Of a stretch of DNA of 20,522 nucleotides, positions 9,742-18,288 are shown piece after piece (position 1 is the first letter of the stretch; each line of letters opens with the position of its first letter). Origin of the DNA: Larix sibirica (Eukaryota; Streptophyta; Pinopsida; Pinales; Pinaceae). The notes under the pieces were generated by a model. It was given only the letters and a program-made list of their open reading frames with translations, made no database searches and was not told the origin of the DNA. The DNA lies in assembly GCA_004151065.3 (NCBI GenBank), contig NWUY0300005631.1, positions 165,943 to 186,464 on the forward strand. Direction: 5' to 3'. A program made the translations under genes and the position numbers.

Positions 9742-10504
9742 AATATATACATGATCACCCTTGTCTTGCAGATTTGGGTCATCGGTAAAGTGTTGGTATA
9801 ATTCCTGGACTGTTTTTGTCACTGGATCAATTTGGGTCTAAGAAGATCTAATGCTATCATCCATACTAAGCATTATGAGCCTAGTCATAAATGGTTTTGT
9901 TGGTGAAAGATAGATAGCTCTGATTTTTGTTTTTGGATGCAGGACCATTCTGATCTACAATCTACAAGTGCTATACAGTTTCAGTCTTGAGATTTTGTTG
10001 TCTATAGTTTATAAAGGACTGTGATCTACAAGATATATATAAAAGCAACTTTGAGATTATACAAAACTATGCTCAACTTGCACTTTGGGATATGTCTCTC
10101 CATGGGATTATATTGATCATATTTTAGCTAACAAAGATATATTTTTGCAAAGTCTTTAGAGATTGATCTTTTGAACATTTGCAACTATTTGTATATTTTG
10201 ATCTTTTTGATCATTTGTAGCTTATTGCAGAGTTTGAATCCTTTTTTATTGATCATATTTTGATCTTTTTGATCAATTGTAGCTTATTACAGGAAAGATA
10301 GGCAGAGTTGTTTTGGCCTATTTTTCATGAACATTTTACAGTCTTGCCGTAGGACTAAACTATTTGAGAACACCGAAGAATATATTTAAATTATGTTTTT
10401 GGAATATAAATATGTATTTTTTTCCAAGGAAAAAAAAGATCATATATAACTCATCAACAATCAACTCACTAAAAGTAAACATGCCATAAAGTGGGATTTG
10501 CACG
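9742..10504. other. Probable LINE-A 3' untranslated tail and flank
   Basis: No protein motif is visible after the RNase H stop. The stretch is AT-rich with many GATC-containing words and a 62-bp-period repeat (listed separately). A run of eight As at 10431-10438 is the only poly(A)-like feature and could mark the LINE end, but this is a guess. The SINE body may occupy the right-hand part. Confidence 0.35.
10193..10292. repeat. Two 38-bp direct repeats, 62-bp offset
   Basis: 10193-10230 and 10255-10292 (ATATTTTGATCTTTTTGATC then a shared TTGTAGCTTATT core) match at 36 of 38 positions. A weaker third relative, GATTGATCTTTTGAACATTTGC, lies just upstream at 10171-10192. Short tandem repeats near LINE 3' ends are common, which fits the position after ORF2, but no function is shown. 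Confidence 0.75.
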
Positions 10505-10572
10505 GGATTTGAAACTAGGTTGGGAGGGTAACAACTTTTCCTCTCAACCACTCAAGCTATACCCAATTGACA
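10505..10572 (-). mobile_element. Probable tRNA-derived SINE head (A and B boxes)
   Basis: On the minus strand, TAGCTTGAGTGG (plus 10548-10559) resembles an RNA polymerase III A box of the Leu/Ser tRNA kind (GAGTGGTTGAG). GTTTCAAATCC (plus 10505-10515) matches the B-box consensus GGTTCRANTCC with one mismatch. The start-to-start spacing of 44 bases is what a tRNA gene has. No tRNA fold with an anticodon arm is evident, and the acceptor arms do not pair, so a SINE head is more likely than a tRNA gene. The SINE body would extend towards lower coordinates; its 3' end was not found. Confidence 0.55.
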
Positions 10573-11041
10573 TGGAATTGTACTTGTAATGGTGGAGAAT
10601 CCATTATTATTGTTTAATAGAAACAATTACTGTTTGTATTAATATAAAGAGGAGGATGTGGCCTTACCATCCAACTTTTAATACAAAATATTAGGAACGT
10701 AGAAAACCAAAAAACTTCTAAAACCTTCAAGATATCCAAAATAATACTACCAAACTTTGCTATTCTTAGAATTATAACCCTACTATCCACTACTTGGCTT
10801 CTGTAAATCTTTGCAACTTTCTTAGCCAAAAATTAGACTTGTAAAACATCCTAGAGTTCATTTTTTTCTTTTTAACCATACCCATGATGGACATTCTTTT
10901 CCTTCCCTGCTACTGATGCAAGGAAATATGGGTCCCACTTTCCAATTTGCTCAAATTGTTACTCCATTATATCTTCTTCCATCGTTGCCACTATGTCATG
11001 TCCAGGGGAACCAACTGAAACTAATAGAGACACATAGTTCC
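10573..11041. other. AT-rich DNA with no gene seen
   Basis: Short minus-strand and plus-strand frames here (for example 10614-10829 minus) have hydrophobic, low-complexity translations and no motif. I see no RNA gene, repeat array or regulatory signal. Confidence 0.5.
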
Positions 11042-11290
11042 TTATTCTTCATACTCACGCATTTGTTCCAATTCCAAGTGCAGTACCTTATCCTGCAATT
11101 CTTTAATTTCAGCTTCTTCTTCTTCCTCAAGTTTTTCTTTGTTGCATTCTTTTCCCATTTCCAACAAAGCTAGTTTCCTTTTGTGTTTCTCTCACAAAGT
11201 TTTCATGACTATCAATTGTCTTCTTGTTGCCTTGAGATCCTTGGAATAATTTAGCTTATAGTCCTTTCTCCAGGAATCCCACCTCCTCAT
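11042..11290 (-). pseudogene. Unidentified minus-strand coiled-coil frame
   Basis: Starting at the ATG whose complement is 11288-11290, the minus strand reads 83 codons to a TAA at 11042-11044, with one internal TGA about codon 40. The first half is basic and aromatic (MRRWDSWRKDYKLNYSKDLK). The second half is a strongly charged helix (KLEEEEEAEIKELQDKVLHL) with coiled-coil character. Further upstream on the same strand, frames containing HWHPNQCVHCEHWNMQIQF suggest the protein was longer and Cys/His-containing but shifted. I do not recognise the family. It lies downstream of the LINE-B RNase H remnant on the same strand but shows no LINE motif. Confidence 0.3.
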
Positions 11291-11829
11291 GGCTAGAACA
11301 AAACGCTCTTGACTATAATCACAATGGTGTTCACATCAATGAATTGAATTTGCATGTTCCAATGCTCACAGTGGACACATTGATTAGGATGCCAATGAGA
11401 ATTATCCATATACACAATTACAAACATTCCCACAATTCCTTTGAAACAATCTTCTTAAACTCTTGATTCTAACATAGAGACGCTCGAGCTGGTGAGAATG
11501 ATTTAGATGACCACCAAGCGAAGAACATCATATAACCTACAATAAGTTCCCCACAAAGCTTGGCTACATAATGATATGGATGGGCGTCAAATAGTCGTCC
11601 TTGCACCATCAAAGAGAGCCATCAAACCACATGAGGGAAGGCATCCCATCTGGACCTGTTTCATAATGAGAACACTACAAAGAAATGTGTGTGAGGCACA
11701 ATTGACGTTCTTGCCATTAATTTGAAGTTGCATGCAATCTTGGATATGATACTTGGCTAGTCTAATTTACAAATTCATTAAAATGGATTGGGATTGATAC
11801 TTAGGGAAGGTAACTTTACACCAATCCAC
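11291..11829 (-). other. Decayed minus-strand reading frames, unidentified
   Basis: Minus-strand frames here give fragments with a protein-like feel (LQINGKNVNCASHTFLCSV; YHYVAKLCGELIVGYMMFF) but with frequent shifts and no family I can name. They may belong with the coiled-coil frame at 11042-11290 as one broken gene or element. No plus-strand candidate competes. Confidence 0.2.
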
Positions 11830-12240
11830 CCCCCCCCTTTCCACACCATGTTATGTTGGATGCTACAACCTTTCTTTGTCATAACATCCATTGCTATGTT
11901 CAACACTTGGAGGATGTGAAAAAAATTATATTGATTCAAAGATTTTTAGTTGATTTTGGGCTCTGATTAATACTTTCTTTTAGTTGAGCCTCACGAGGAA
12001 GGGATTTAACAATTAGATGGTCAATGATCATCATTAAATTCCCTAACACCGTGATTTTTTTAAGTCACATTTGCTTGACTAACATTTTTCCTAACCAAAA
12101 AGCAAGAACTTCAGCTAGATTGTTTGATGTCTCACCTAATCCCAAATGTAAGAAGATTTTAGATTTCTATTGGAATCTAAGATGACCCTGCTCCCTCTAG
12201 CACCTTCCACTAAAGGAAGAGCCATTATTATTAACACTAA
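11830..12240 (-). pseudogene. LINE-B: 5'-truncated LINE RNase H remnant
   Basis: The minus strand carries another plant-LINE RNase H. Reading from about 12235 downwards: VNNNGSSF (family DGSS, so the first catalytic Asp is Asn), ILDSNRNLKSSYIW, GETSNNLAEVLAFWLGK (12097-12126 and beyond, catalytic Glu kept), VLGNLMMIIDHLI (family GDS, Asp lost) and PREAQLKES. After a frameshift comes HILQVLNIAMDVMTKKGCS (11880-11919 and beyond, last Asp kept). Nothing of RT or zf-RVT lies upstream on this strand, so this is a 5'-truncated or recombined copy, opposite in direction to LINE-A and LINE-C. A run of nine Cs at 11829-11837 marks the 3' side. The identity is clear from the ordered motifs; the borders are approximate. 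Confidence 0.65.
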
Positions 12241-12560
12241 TTTGCATAAATAAATCTAAGAAAAAAAAAGGTTCCATTATGATTTCAAAGATGGCAACAA
12301 AAATAACCTTGTACTTTAGGGAATGAATTGACTATTATTTAGAATAAAATGTTGGACCATTAAGAAGTGTGAAAAAGAGGAAGACTTTGTAATTATAAAA
12401 TGAAAGATGTCAAAAATAAACTTGTATTTTAAGTAATGTATTTAAAATAAAGTGTCGGTCCCTCATTAGGAAGCGTGAAAGGAGTGGTTGTACTTATGTT
12501 AGTGGGAGAACCATTATTATTAACACTAACTTACATAGATACAAATCTTATGATATTAAA
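12215..12560. repeat. Diverged direct repeats around the LINE-B edge
   Basis: CATTATTATTAACACTAA with flanking similarity occurs at 12223-12250 and again at 12510-12540. Between them, a unit of about 75 bases (12297-12378, AAAAATAACCTTGTACTTTAGG...) recurs at 12410-12483 with indels, including the shared words TTGGACC/TCGGTCC and AGAAGTGTGAAA/GGAAGCGTGAAA. The first motif is the complement of the RNase H start of LINE-B, so part of LINE-B appears to have been duplicated. Confidence 0.55.
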
Positions 12561-13479
12561 GATGAAAATCATGGCACTAATAATTCATATTTTAATTTTT
12601 TTTCATAGTTTAAGGTAAAGACTTTGAACCTTAAACATTGGATTTTTTACATTTTAAGGTAGAGGACTTCGAACTTTAAACGTAACCTTACAAATTAGGA
12701 AAAAAACACATTTTCAAAGACACGTTTGAAAAAAAAATTCAAAATTACGATTTTGAACTGGAACGAGGCTTCGAATGAAATTATGCCATATAAAATTATT
12801 GAATATGGGAGTCTTATAAACTTTATAAAACGATGACTTCTACCGTACGTTCAAACTTTCTAGAATGTTTCAATTCTACATGAATCGCTACTAGTTTACA
12901 CATTTTGTTTTATTTTATTATTATTTAAATATTAAAACGACATCATTTTGTAACCGATTTAGGTTTGCCTTCAAAACTAAAAAAATTTAATATTATTTTG
13001 AAACTTTTAAAACTATTACACGATGGCATTGTCAACTTTTAATTATAAATTGATTTTCTTTAAAAACAATATTTTTTTTTAAATATCATTTTAGGCATTC
13101 ATTATCTCCATAATGAGAAGTATTCCCAATGACAAAGATGATGATAATTATTTAAATGCACTGTTTGTTATGATAAAAAGAAACCAAACTAATCATTTCG
13201 TAACCGGCTTGTCTTTAGTTTAGCCATTGATTATCTCCATGATGAGAAGGTTTGACATTGATGGGATCTTAGACAATACGTAAAGGGGAGGCCTACACTA
13301 TGTGATCTCGGATGAAGTGGAGCATATTTGCCTAGATATGAGATCTAGAAAATCATTTTGCATCTCATCCTTGAGAGGGTGTTACCCGACGCAGTAAATG
13401 ATGGGTTGGTTGGGTCATATTTACAAATTACGAGACAAGCTCCATATGCAACACATACAATGAAAATCATGTTATATTG
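12561..13479. repeat. AT-rich block built of short direct repeats, no gene
   Basis: Several diverged direct repeats are visible. TAAGGTARAGRACTTYGAAC-type words occur at about 12610-12635 and 12655-12682. ATCATTTTGTAACCGATTTAG (near 12946) is matched by ATCATTTCGTAACCGGCTTG (near 13190). ATTATCTCCATRATGAGAAG occurs at about 13101-13120 and 13228-13247. The last two pairs keep the same order, suggesting one duplicated unit of roughly 130-250 bases with later indels. No convincing coding frame was found; a short frame at 13358-13552 overlaps the 5' repeat unit of LINE-C and has no motif. Confidence 0.5.
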
Positions 13480-14010
13480 GAGGCTGGTTAGTGGCAGACT
13501 TGGTTATCATGGAGGTTTGCTAGGGTTTCATGGAGGTTTAAGTGGGTGTTAAGGTAGAATGGTGGGGTTTTCATTGTTTGGGAGGTCCTGGTTTCATGGG
13601 CTCAAAGGTGATGTGGTTTCTTCAGCGAGGAGGAAGTTTGAGGTGAGGTGGTGAGTGCGATAAGGAGGTTTTTCAATGGTGTCTTGTTGTAGCATTTATG
13701 GCTTCCCAAAAGTTTTAATGTGTGGTAACATACAATGTAATTGGTGTAAGAGATAACTTGTAGAGGATTTATGGATAGTTTTATGGAGGCTTGCTAGTAG
13801 TAGACCTAGATTTCATGGAGGATTGTAGGGTTTCACAGAGGTTTAAGTGGGTGTTATGGTAGAGTGCTGGGGTTTTCATTATTTGGGAGGCCCTTGTTTC
13901 ATGGGATCAAACAAGGGCCCAGGTGGTGAGTGCGATAAGGAGGTTTTTTAATGGTGTCATGTCGCAACATGTATGGCTTCCCGGAAGTTTTAATGTGTGG
14001 TTCGCCGTAT
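13480..14010 (+). repeat. Two tandem copies of a ~0.28-kb unit upstream of LINE-C
   Basis: 13480-13740 and 13785-14010 align along their length. They share GTTTAAGTGGGTGTTAWGGTAG (offset 305), GGGGTTTTCATT, TTTGGGAGG, GTGGTGAGTGCGATAAGGAG (offset 275) and GTTTTAATGTGTGG. The offset change shows a deletion of about 30 bases in the second copy. They lie immediately 5' of LINE-C ORF1 in the position of a 5' untranslated region. Tandem 5' monomers with promoter activity are known in some L1 families (for example mouse); whether these have that role is inference. Confidence 0.65.
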
Positions 14011-14192
14011 CTTCCTCGTATCTTTTTCCCAGTTCACAGGTTCCTAAGTCTCGTCTAGGAAGGTGTGTTAGCTACAATCATTTATTTGGTGGGTCTTTTG
14101 TGTTAGGTCCTTGAGGACACATAGCCCTCGAAGCAGGGGTAAGTCTTCTTAAGTCTTCCATCTGTCCATGCCATGGTAACACTGTCCCACCA
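14011..14192 (+). other. Rest of the LINE-C leader
   Basis: Between the tandem repeat and ORF1, with no recognisable site apart from short AAGTCTTC words at 14142-14160. It is probably the 3' part of the LINE-C 5' untranslated region, by position. Confidence 0.35.
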
Positions 14193-16081
14193 GACCAGTT
14201 GGTAGAGTTTGGTCATCATTTGTAGGAGGGACCGATTTCTCTTTATGCCCTAGTCATAACCCTAATGTGGGCTCTTCGAGGAAGGAGGTGACTTCTTTCA
14301 TTGGCAAGAGGTTGGAAGGGAGTTATTTTCAACTCTTTGGAGCACACGCGGACCATTCTTGTAGGAAATTGGTTGTGAGGTTTTGTACCTTTGATACTCC
14401 CTTCTTTGACTCCAAGAGTGAAAAGGTTTACAAGCGACGGCTCTGGGTAAAGTTATCGAGCATGCCAGTCGAGTTGTGGACCTCCGACATCTTCAGGTGT
14501 ATTGGTGAGTCTTTGGGCATTTATATTACTGTGGATTTTAGTTTTTTGGAAACTAGCATTATGTCGTTGGGGCACATTTTGGTGGACTTAGACCTTCGAG
14601 AGGGGTTATAAGCTGAGTTGACCATCTTTGCAGGGATTTCTACATATGTGCAAGTGTTTGATTATGTTGGTATCCCATTCTGTTGCAATCGTTGTCATGC
14701 CCACGAGAATTTGGCTCGGGAACACCATCTTTCCTTTAATAGTTTTACTTAGTGTGAACCTTAGAAGGAGTGCTTTGAAGGTACGCAGTCGCCCAAGCAT
14801 CCTCCCTTAGCTGTGGAGTGCCCACCTATGGTTTTTTAGGAGGGATCACTTTTATGGAGCTCTAACCCTATTCAAGTTCTTGCGGCTGTGGTTTTGGATG
14901 AGGACAGGAATCGTTCCTGTGAAAAGTTGAAGGACAAATGCCTCTCATCTTTGGATACGAGCACCTCATTGGATTCAATGCAAGGTTCGTTGGTAGACGA
15001 TCAAGTTGATATAGTCTTTGCAATGGCTTATGTGGATCAAGGAGTTATTATTCATAGTGGAGACTTGGAGGTCCATCCCATGGAAATAGGTATGAGAAAA
15101 GATCCACCTCATGTGAACCCTTCTAAAGGTTGTTTGGATTTGTCATCTGTCAGATGCAATTTGTGTTTTGTGCATTTAAATGATTTTTTTGTTGAATGTT
15201 CTCTAGATGGGGTTTCTTTAAAGAAGTTTGGGTGTATTGTTGACTCTTTCCCATCTAGTGTGTCTCTTGACTATATATGTCCTGGTTATCCTAGTTGTGG
15301 AGGGACAAGGGGAGAGTCCCCGGTTCCTTTGTATGAGTCATCTTCTGAGTTGTGTCGAGCTCTATCATTTCATAGTTTTCATGGGGCGGGAGATATCATC
15401 CATGGTCTTGTGGGTAGTGTTTCTCCTTTTTACGATGGTTTTGATAGACTCTCACAACAGATTCCTTAGTTTGTTTTAACACCATTGTCAGGGGTGGCAA
15501 GGTTGAGGGATTTTTCTCTCTTTTCAAATCAGGTTGTGAATTTTAATATTCCCTCAATTCGTTTTGGATCTCCTTCTTTCTAGGGTTTTTCGTTGTTAGA
15601 TGGGCGGCTTGGCCCCTTCTTGGTCGATCGGGTTGTCCCTCTTTGTCCTTTGTCTCCTCAGGTTTGAGAGGATAGTAAATGTTCATTTTCTCTTGTTGTG
15701 GCCTGCCCTTCGGAGTCTATTTTTTATCATAAGGAGGTGATTTTTATGGTTTCTACCTATCAAAGTGCTTGGGTTATCCAATGTTCTTATTCCTATCAGA
15801 TTAGTGATATGCTCGGTCAGTTTCCTCATTTTGCATATTTTGTGATTGATTTTGGTGTCTCTGAGCATTTAGTCATGCATGAGGGTTCTAGGTATTTTTT
15901 AAGGCCCCACGGGTCTTTCAAACCTGGAATGGTGTCTGAAGTGGGCAATGGAATTTATTTGGATTCCTCTTAGCATTCATCTAGACTTAGGGGTCGCATA
16001 TCAGCTTTAGCTTTGACCAGGGAACAAGCTTTTCGTGACATTGGGGCGGGGTGTCAAAAAACCATCAAAGGGACTCTTTGA
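14193..16081 (+). pseudogene. LINE-C ORF1 with zf-CCHC_4-type region
   Basis: A single frame can be followed for about 630 codons with only scattered stops and no frameshift, ending at TGA 16079-16081. The exact start is unclear; the frame is open from about 14193, and no ATG stands out. From about 14430 it reads RRLWVKLSSMPVELWTSDIF, IGESLGIYITVDFS, then HILVDLDLREGL. This is the segment after DUF4283 in plant LINE ORF1. YVQVFDYVGIPF follows, then a degraded zinc knuckle CNRCHAHENLARE-H (14684-14725), where the family His is Asn and the last Cys is His. About 440 residues without motifs follow, Ser- and acidic-rich as usual for this part of ORF1. Stops near 14609, 14750, 14838, 15467, 15582, 15666 and 15971 make it inactive. 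Confidence 0.7.
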
Positions 16082-16113
16082 GCAAGAAGTCCCTTGACTA
16101 TTTTTCAACGATT

Positions 16114-18245
16114 ATGTTATCCTTCAATTGTAGAGGGTTGGGGTTTCCCTCTAAGAAATTAGCCCTTAAAATATTGGTGGATTTACAGAAACTTGAAGTT
16201 ATTTTTCTTCAAGAGACTATAGCATGCGGTGATGCTATTATGAGTGATTTAAAATCTCTACTGCCTGGATGGGATTTCATTTGTTTGGATGCACAAGGTA
16301 GATCAGGTGGTCTCATTACTGGATGGATCACGAGGGATTTTATATGTACTAATAGTTGGGCTATGGCTACAGGTCTCGGTTCATCTTGTTTTTTCTAGGG
16401 ATATTGGACAAGCTTTTACTTTCATTGATATTTATGGCCCTTATCTCAACATGGCAACTTATTGGGAGAAGTTATTTTAGTCTGGTTTACTCCTATAGGA
16501 TCGGGTGATTCGGGGGGGGGGGAATTTGAATTTTACTTTGGGGGAAGCTGAAATATGGGGTAATAATGATTAGAGAGACTCTCTATCTGATTTCTTTATT
16601 AGAAGGATGGATGAAAATTTCTTGTATGATATCCTTCCTGCTAGAATTAGGCCTATGTGGAGGAACATGAGAGATGGGGAGGAGAGCATTGCCAAAAGAC
16701 TTGATAGATTCTTAGTCAATGAAGGAACCCTTCAAGTGGCTTCTAGCATCAAACAATGGATAGGATTCGGTGGTGATTTTGATCATTTTCCCATACTGGT
16801 GGAGGTGGCTTTGGGACATCCAAAGCCCCCTAGTCCTTTTAAGTTCTACTCTATTTCGCTAGAGGATGAGGGGTTTACACAGATGGTCAAAAACTTGTGG
16901 TTCCCATATGATGGTAACCGAAGAGAATCTATTGCAGTTCAATTTTTACGTAATCTCAAGAATGTTAAGCATAATCTATTTCCTGGGCAATAGAGAGAAG
17001 AAAGGTTGTGCAAAATGATTTGAGAAATATTGAGAGTGCCATGGAATTCTTTTACTCTACAAGTTTGGAAGGCTACAAGTCCTTAGATCAGAAGAAGGAG
17101 ATAGTTGAGTTGGAATCACAAAAAAGGAAAATCTTAGAAGAGAATGAGGCTTCATGGAGACTTAAAAGTAGAGCCATTTGGTTGAAAAATGGTGACGACA
17201 ACACTAAGTTTTTCCACAACTATGTAAATCACAAAAAGAATGTAAATTCTCTCTAGCAGTTGGAGGATGAGAATGTTGTTTCTGTTTCTGGACACATAAA
17301 TCTAGTAAAGGTGGGTGTTAACAACTTCAACAAAAAATTTCAGGAAGATGAAAGAGCTTATGTAGTTCAGATGATGAGAGTAGCTACCTTTTATCCATCC
17401 TTTGTTAATGAGGAACAAAATAATGATCTCTTGGAACCAGTTACTCTCGAGGAATTAAAGGAGGCAGTCTAGAGTATGTAGAAGGATAAAAGTCTAGGCC
17501 CCGATGGCTGGCCAGTTGAGTTTTTTTTAGCTTTCATGGAGCTATTTGAACAATATCTTCTTAAAGTTATTGAGGAATCCAATGTGAATGGTAGAATCCT
17601 TGCAGCTTTTAATTCTACATTCATTACCCTTATTCCTAAATATGATAAAGCAAGCAATTTGGAGGATTATAGACCTATTTCTTTGTGCAACTGTATTTAC
17701 AAGTTGATTGGAAAAAATATAGCCAGAAGGATAAGAGGGATTCTGTTTTCATCTATATCCCAAGAACAATTTGCTTTTTTGGATGGAAGATAAATAAATG
17801 ACGCAATAGGCACATTCCAAGAAGTTGTGCATTCTGTAAAGGTGAAGCATTCTCTAGCAATGATTGTAAAGGTATATTTGTCAAAGGCTTATGATAGAGT
17901 AAATTGGATTTTTCTAAGACTGGTGCTTCTTGAAGTTGGTTTTCAGTTACAGGTTGTGAATTGGATAATGTCACGTGTAACTTCAATATCTTTTGTTGTT
18001 TTGATAAATGGCTCCGCTTCTCCTCTTTTAGACAAGGCAAGGGCCTTAGACAAGACTGCTCACTACCCCCCCTCTTGTTTATTTTGGTAGTTGAAGGGTT
18101 GAGCATAATCATCTTTCATGCAAAGAAACGTGGCTTATTCAGAGGTATATCTATCGGTGGTCCTGTTTTTGTTACTCGTCTAGTTTGTGTAGATGATATC
18201 ATGATCTTCTCTAATGGCTCTGAGGGAGAAGTAGTACAACAATAA
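16114..18245 (+). pseudogene. LINE-C ORF2 (endonuclease and RT), truncated
   Basis: ORF2 starts at ATG 16114 (MLSFNCRGLG), 32 bases after the ORF1 stop. Endonuclease signs: FNCRGLG, FLQETIACGD, a frameshift near 16375, FIDIYGPY, an 11-base G run (16512-16522) that turns GGDLN into GGGNLN and removes the catalytic Asp, and a kept DH pair in FDHFPILV. RT signs: LKNGDDNTKFFH, SLGPDGWPVEFF, FITLIPKYDKA, DYRPISLCNCIYKLI, FAFLDGR-stop-INDAIG, then motif A as KVYLSKAYDRVNW (17869 on) with the catalytic Asp changed to Tyr by one base (TAT at 17875-17877). QDCSLPPLLF follows after a frameshift near 18030, then motif C as CVDDIMIF (DD kept). It breaks off after NGSEGEVVQQ, in gypsy-like sequence. The 16714-18245 part is repeated downstream of the N. 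Confidence 0.8.
16512..16522 (+). other. Run of 11 Gs inside the LINE-C endonuclease motif
   Basis: The run encodes extra Gly exactly where the family has GGDLN. Relative to the expected motif there is one added codon, and Asp reads as Asn. Either decay by slippage or a homopolymer miscall can explain it. Confidence 0.7.
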
Positions 18246-18287
18246 CAAAAAACATCTATGATGGAATGGCCAATTCCCAAAACCTTG
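16714..18287. repeat. 1574-bp repeat, copy 1 (ends at the N)
   Basis: This segment is repeated at a constant offset of 1575. It runs from AGTCAATGAAGG in the endonuclease through RT into the first 40 or so bases of gypsy sequence. By reading and by comparing translations I found six substitutions and no indel: 17337 A/T, 17341 C/T, 17515 G/A, 18222 G/A, 18253 C/A and 18259 T/C (about 99.6 % identity). All lie in the second half. The copy ends immediately before the single N. Confidence 0.95.
18246..18287 (+). mobile_element. Ty3/gypsy RT fragment, first 42 bases
   Basis: The bases before the N read MEWPIPKTL, the start of the Ty3/gypsy RT-thumb segment found complete at 19836. It is cut by the N. 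Its presence in copy 1 shows the left sequence already contained the LINE-gypsy junction. Confidence 0.75.
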
Positions 18288-18288
18288 N
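18288..18288. other. Single N exactly between the two repeat copies
   Basis: The N separates a suffix and a prefix that are the same 1574-bp sequence. A one-base placeholder between overlapping contig ends is the simplest reading, so this is marked as a probable unmerged assembly join. Confidence 0.8.

Larger units (their letters stand above)
1127..10430 (+). mobile_element. LINE-A: L1-type plant LINE, interrupted and decayed
   Basis: A plus-strand non-LTR retrotransposon with the usual plant L1 order. ORF1 has DUF4283 then a CCHC zinc knuckle; ORF2 has an APE-type endonuclease, reverse transcriptase, zf-RVT and RNase H. ORF1 is split: the 5' part is at 1127-1963 and the 3' part starts near 4800, in the same orientation and order, with only about 60-70 residues of the family pattern missing between them. 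About 2.85 kb of unrelated DNA sits in the gap. The start is approximate. The 3' limit is a guess: the coding part ends at 9741, and no clear poly(A) tail or target-site duplication was found. Scattered stops and at least four frameshifts show it is inactive. The split halves could instead be two separate insertions, but the fit favours one. Confidence 0.7.
13480..18245 (+). mobile_element. LINE-C: L1-type plant LINE, 3' end replaced
   Basis: Second plus-strand LINE of the same broad family as LINE-A, with ORF1 (14193-16081) and ORF2 (16114 onwards) and possible 5' repeat units. It ends within RT, about 15 residues after motif C. The zf-RVT, RNase H and 3' end are missing; Ty3/gypsy sequence follows instead. 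LINE-A and LINE-C share motif wording (for example the ISLCNCIYK segment) but differ enough to be old separate copies. Confidence 0.7.

Noticed and set aside
10500-10572. Genuine tRNA gene on the minus strand
   Set aside because: A and B boxes are present, but no convincing acceptor-stem pairing, anticodon arm or terminator fits, so it is listed as a SINE head.
10916-11173. 85-codon plus-strand frame rich in Phe/Leu as a membrane protein
   Set aside because: It is the complement of the Glu/Lys-rich minus-strand coiled-coil frame; the hydrophobic run comes from TTC/CTT triplets.
12215-13262. CRISPR-like repeat array
   Set aside because: Repeats are diverged, unequal in length and irregularly spaced, and the genome is clearly plant-like.
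17753-18112. 119-codon minus-strand frame antisense to LINE RT (repeated at 19328-19687)
   Set aside because: Shadow of the RT coding strand; the translation is low-complexity and the plus strand has clear RT motifs.
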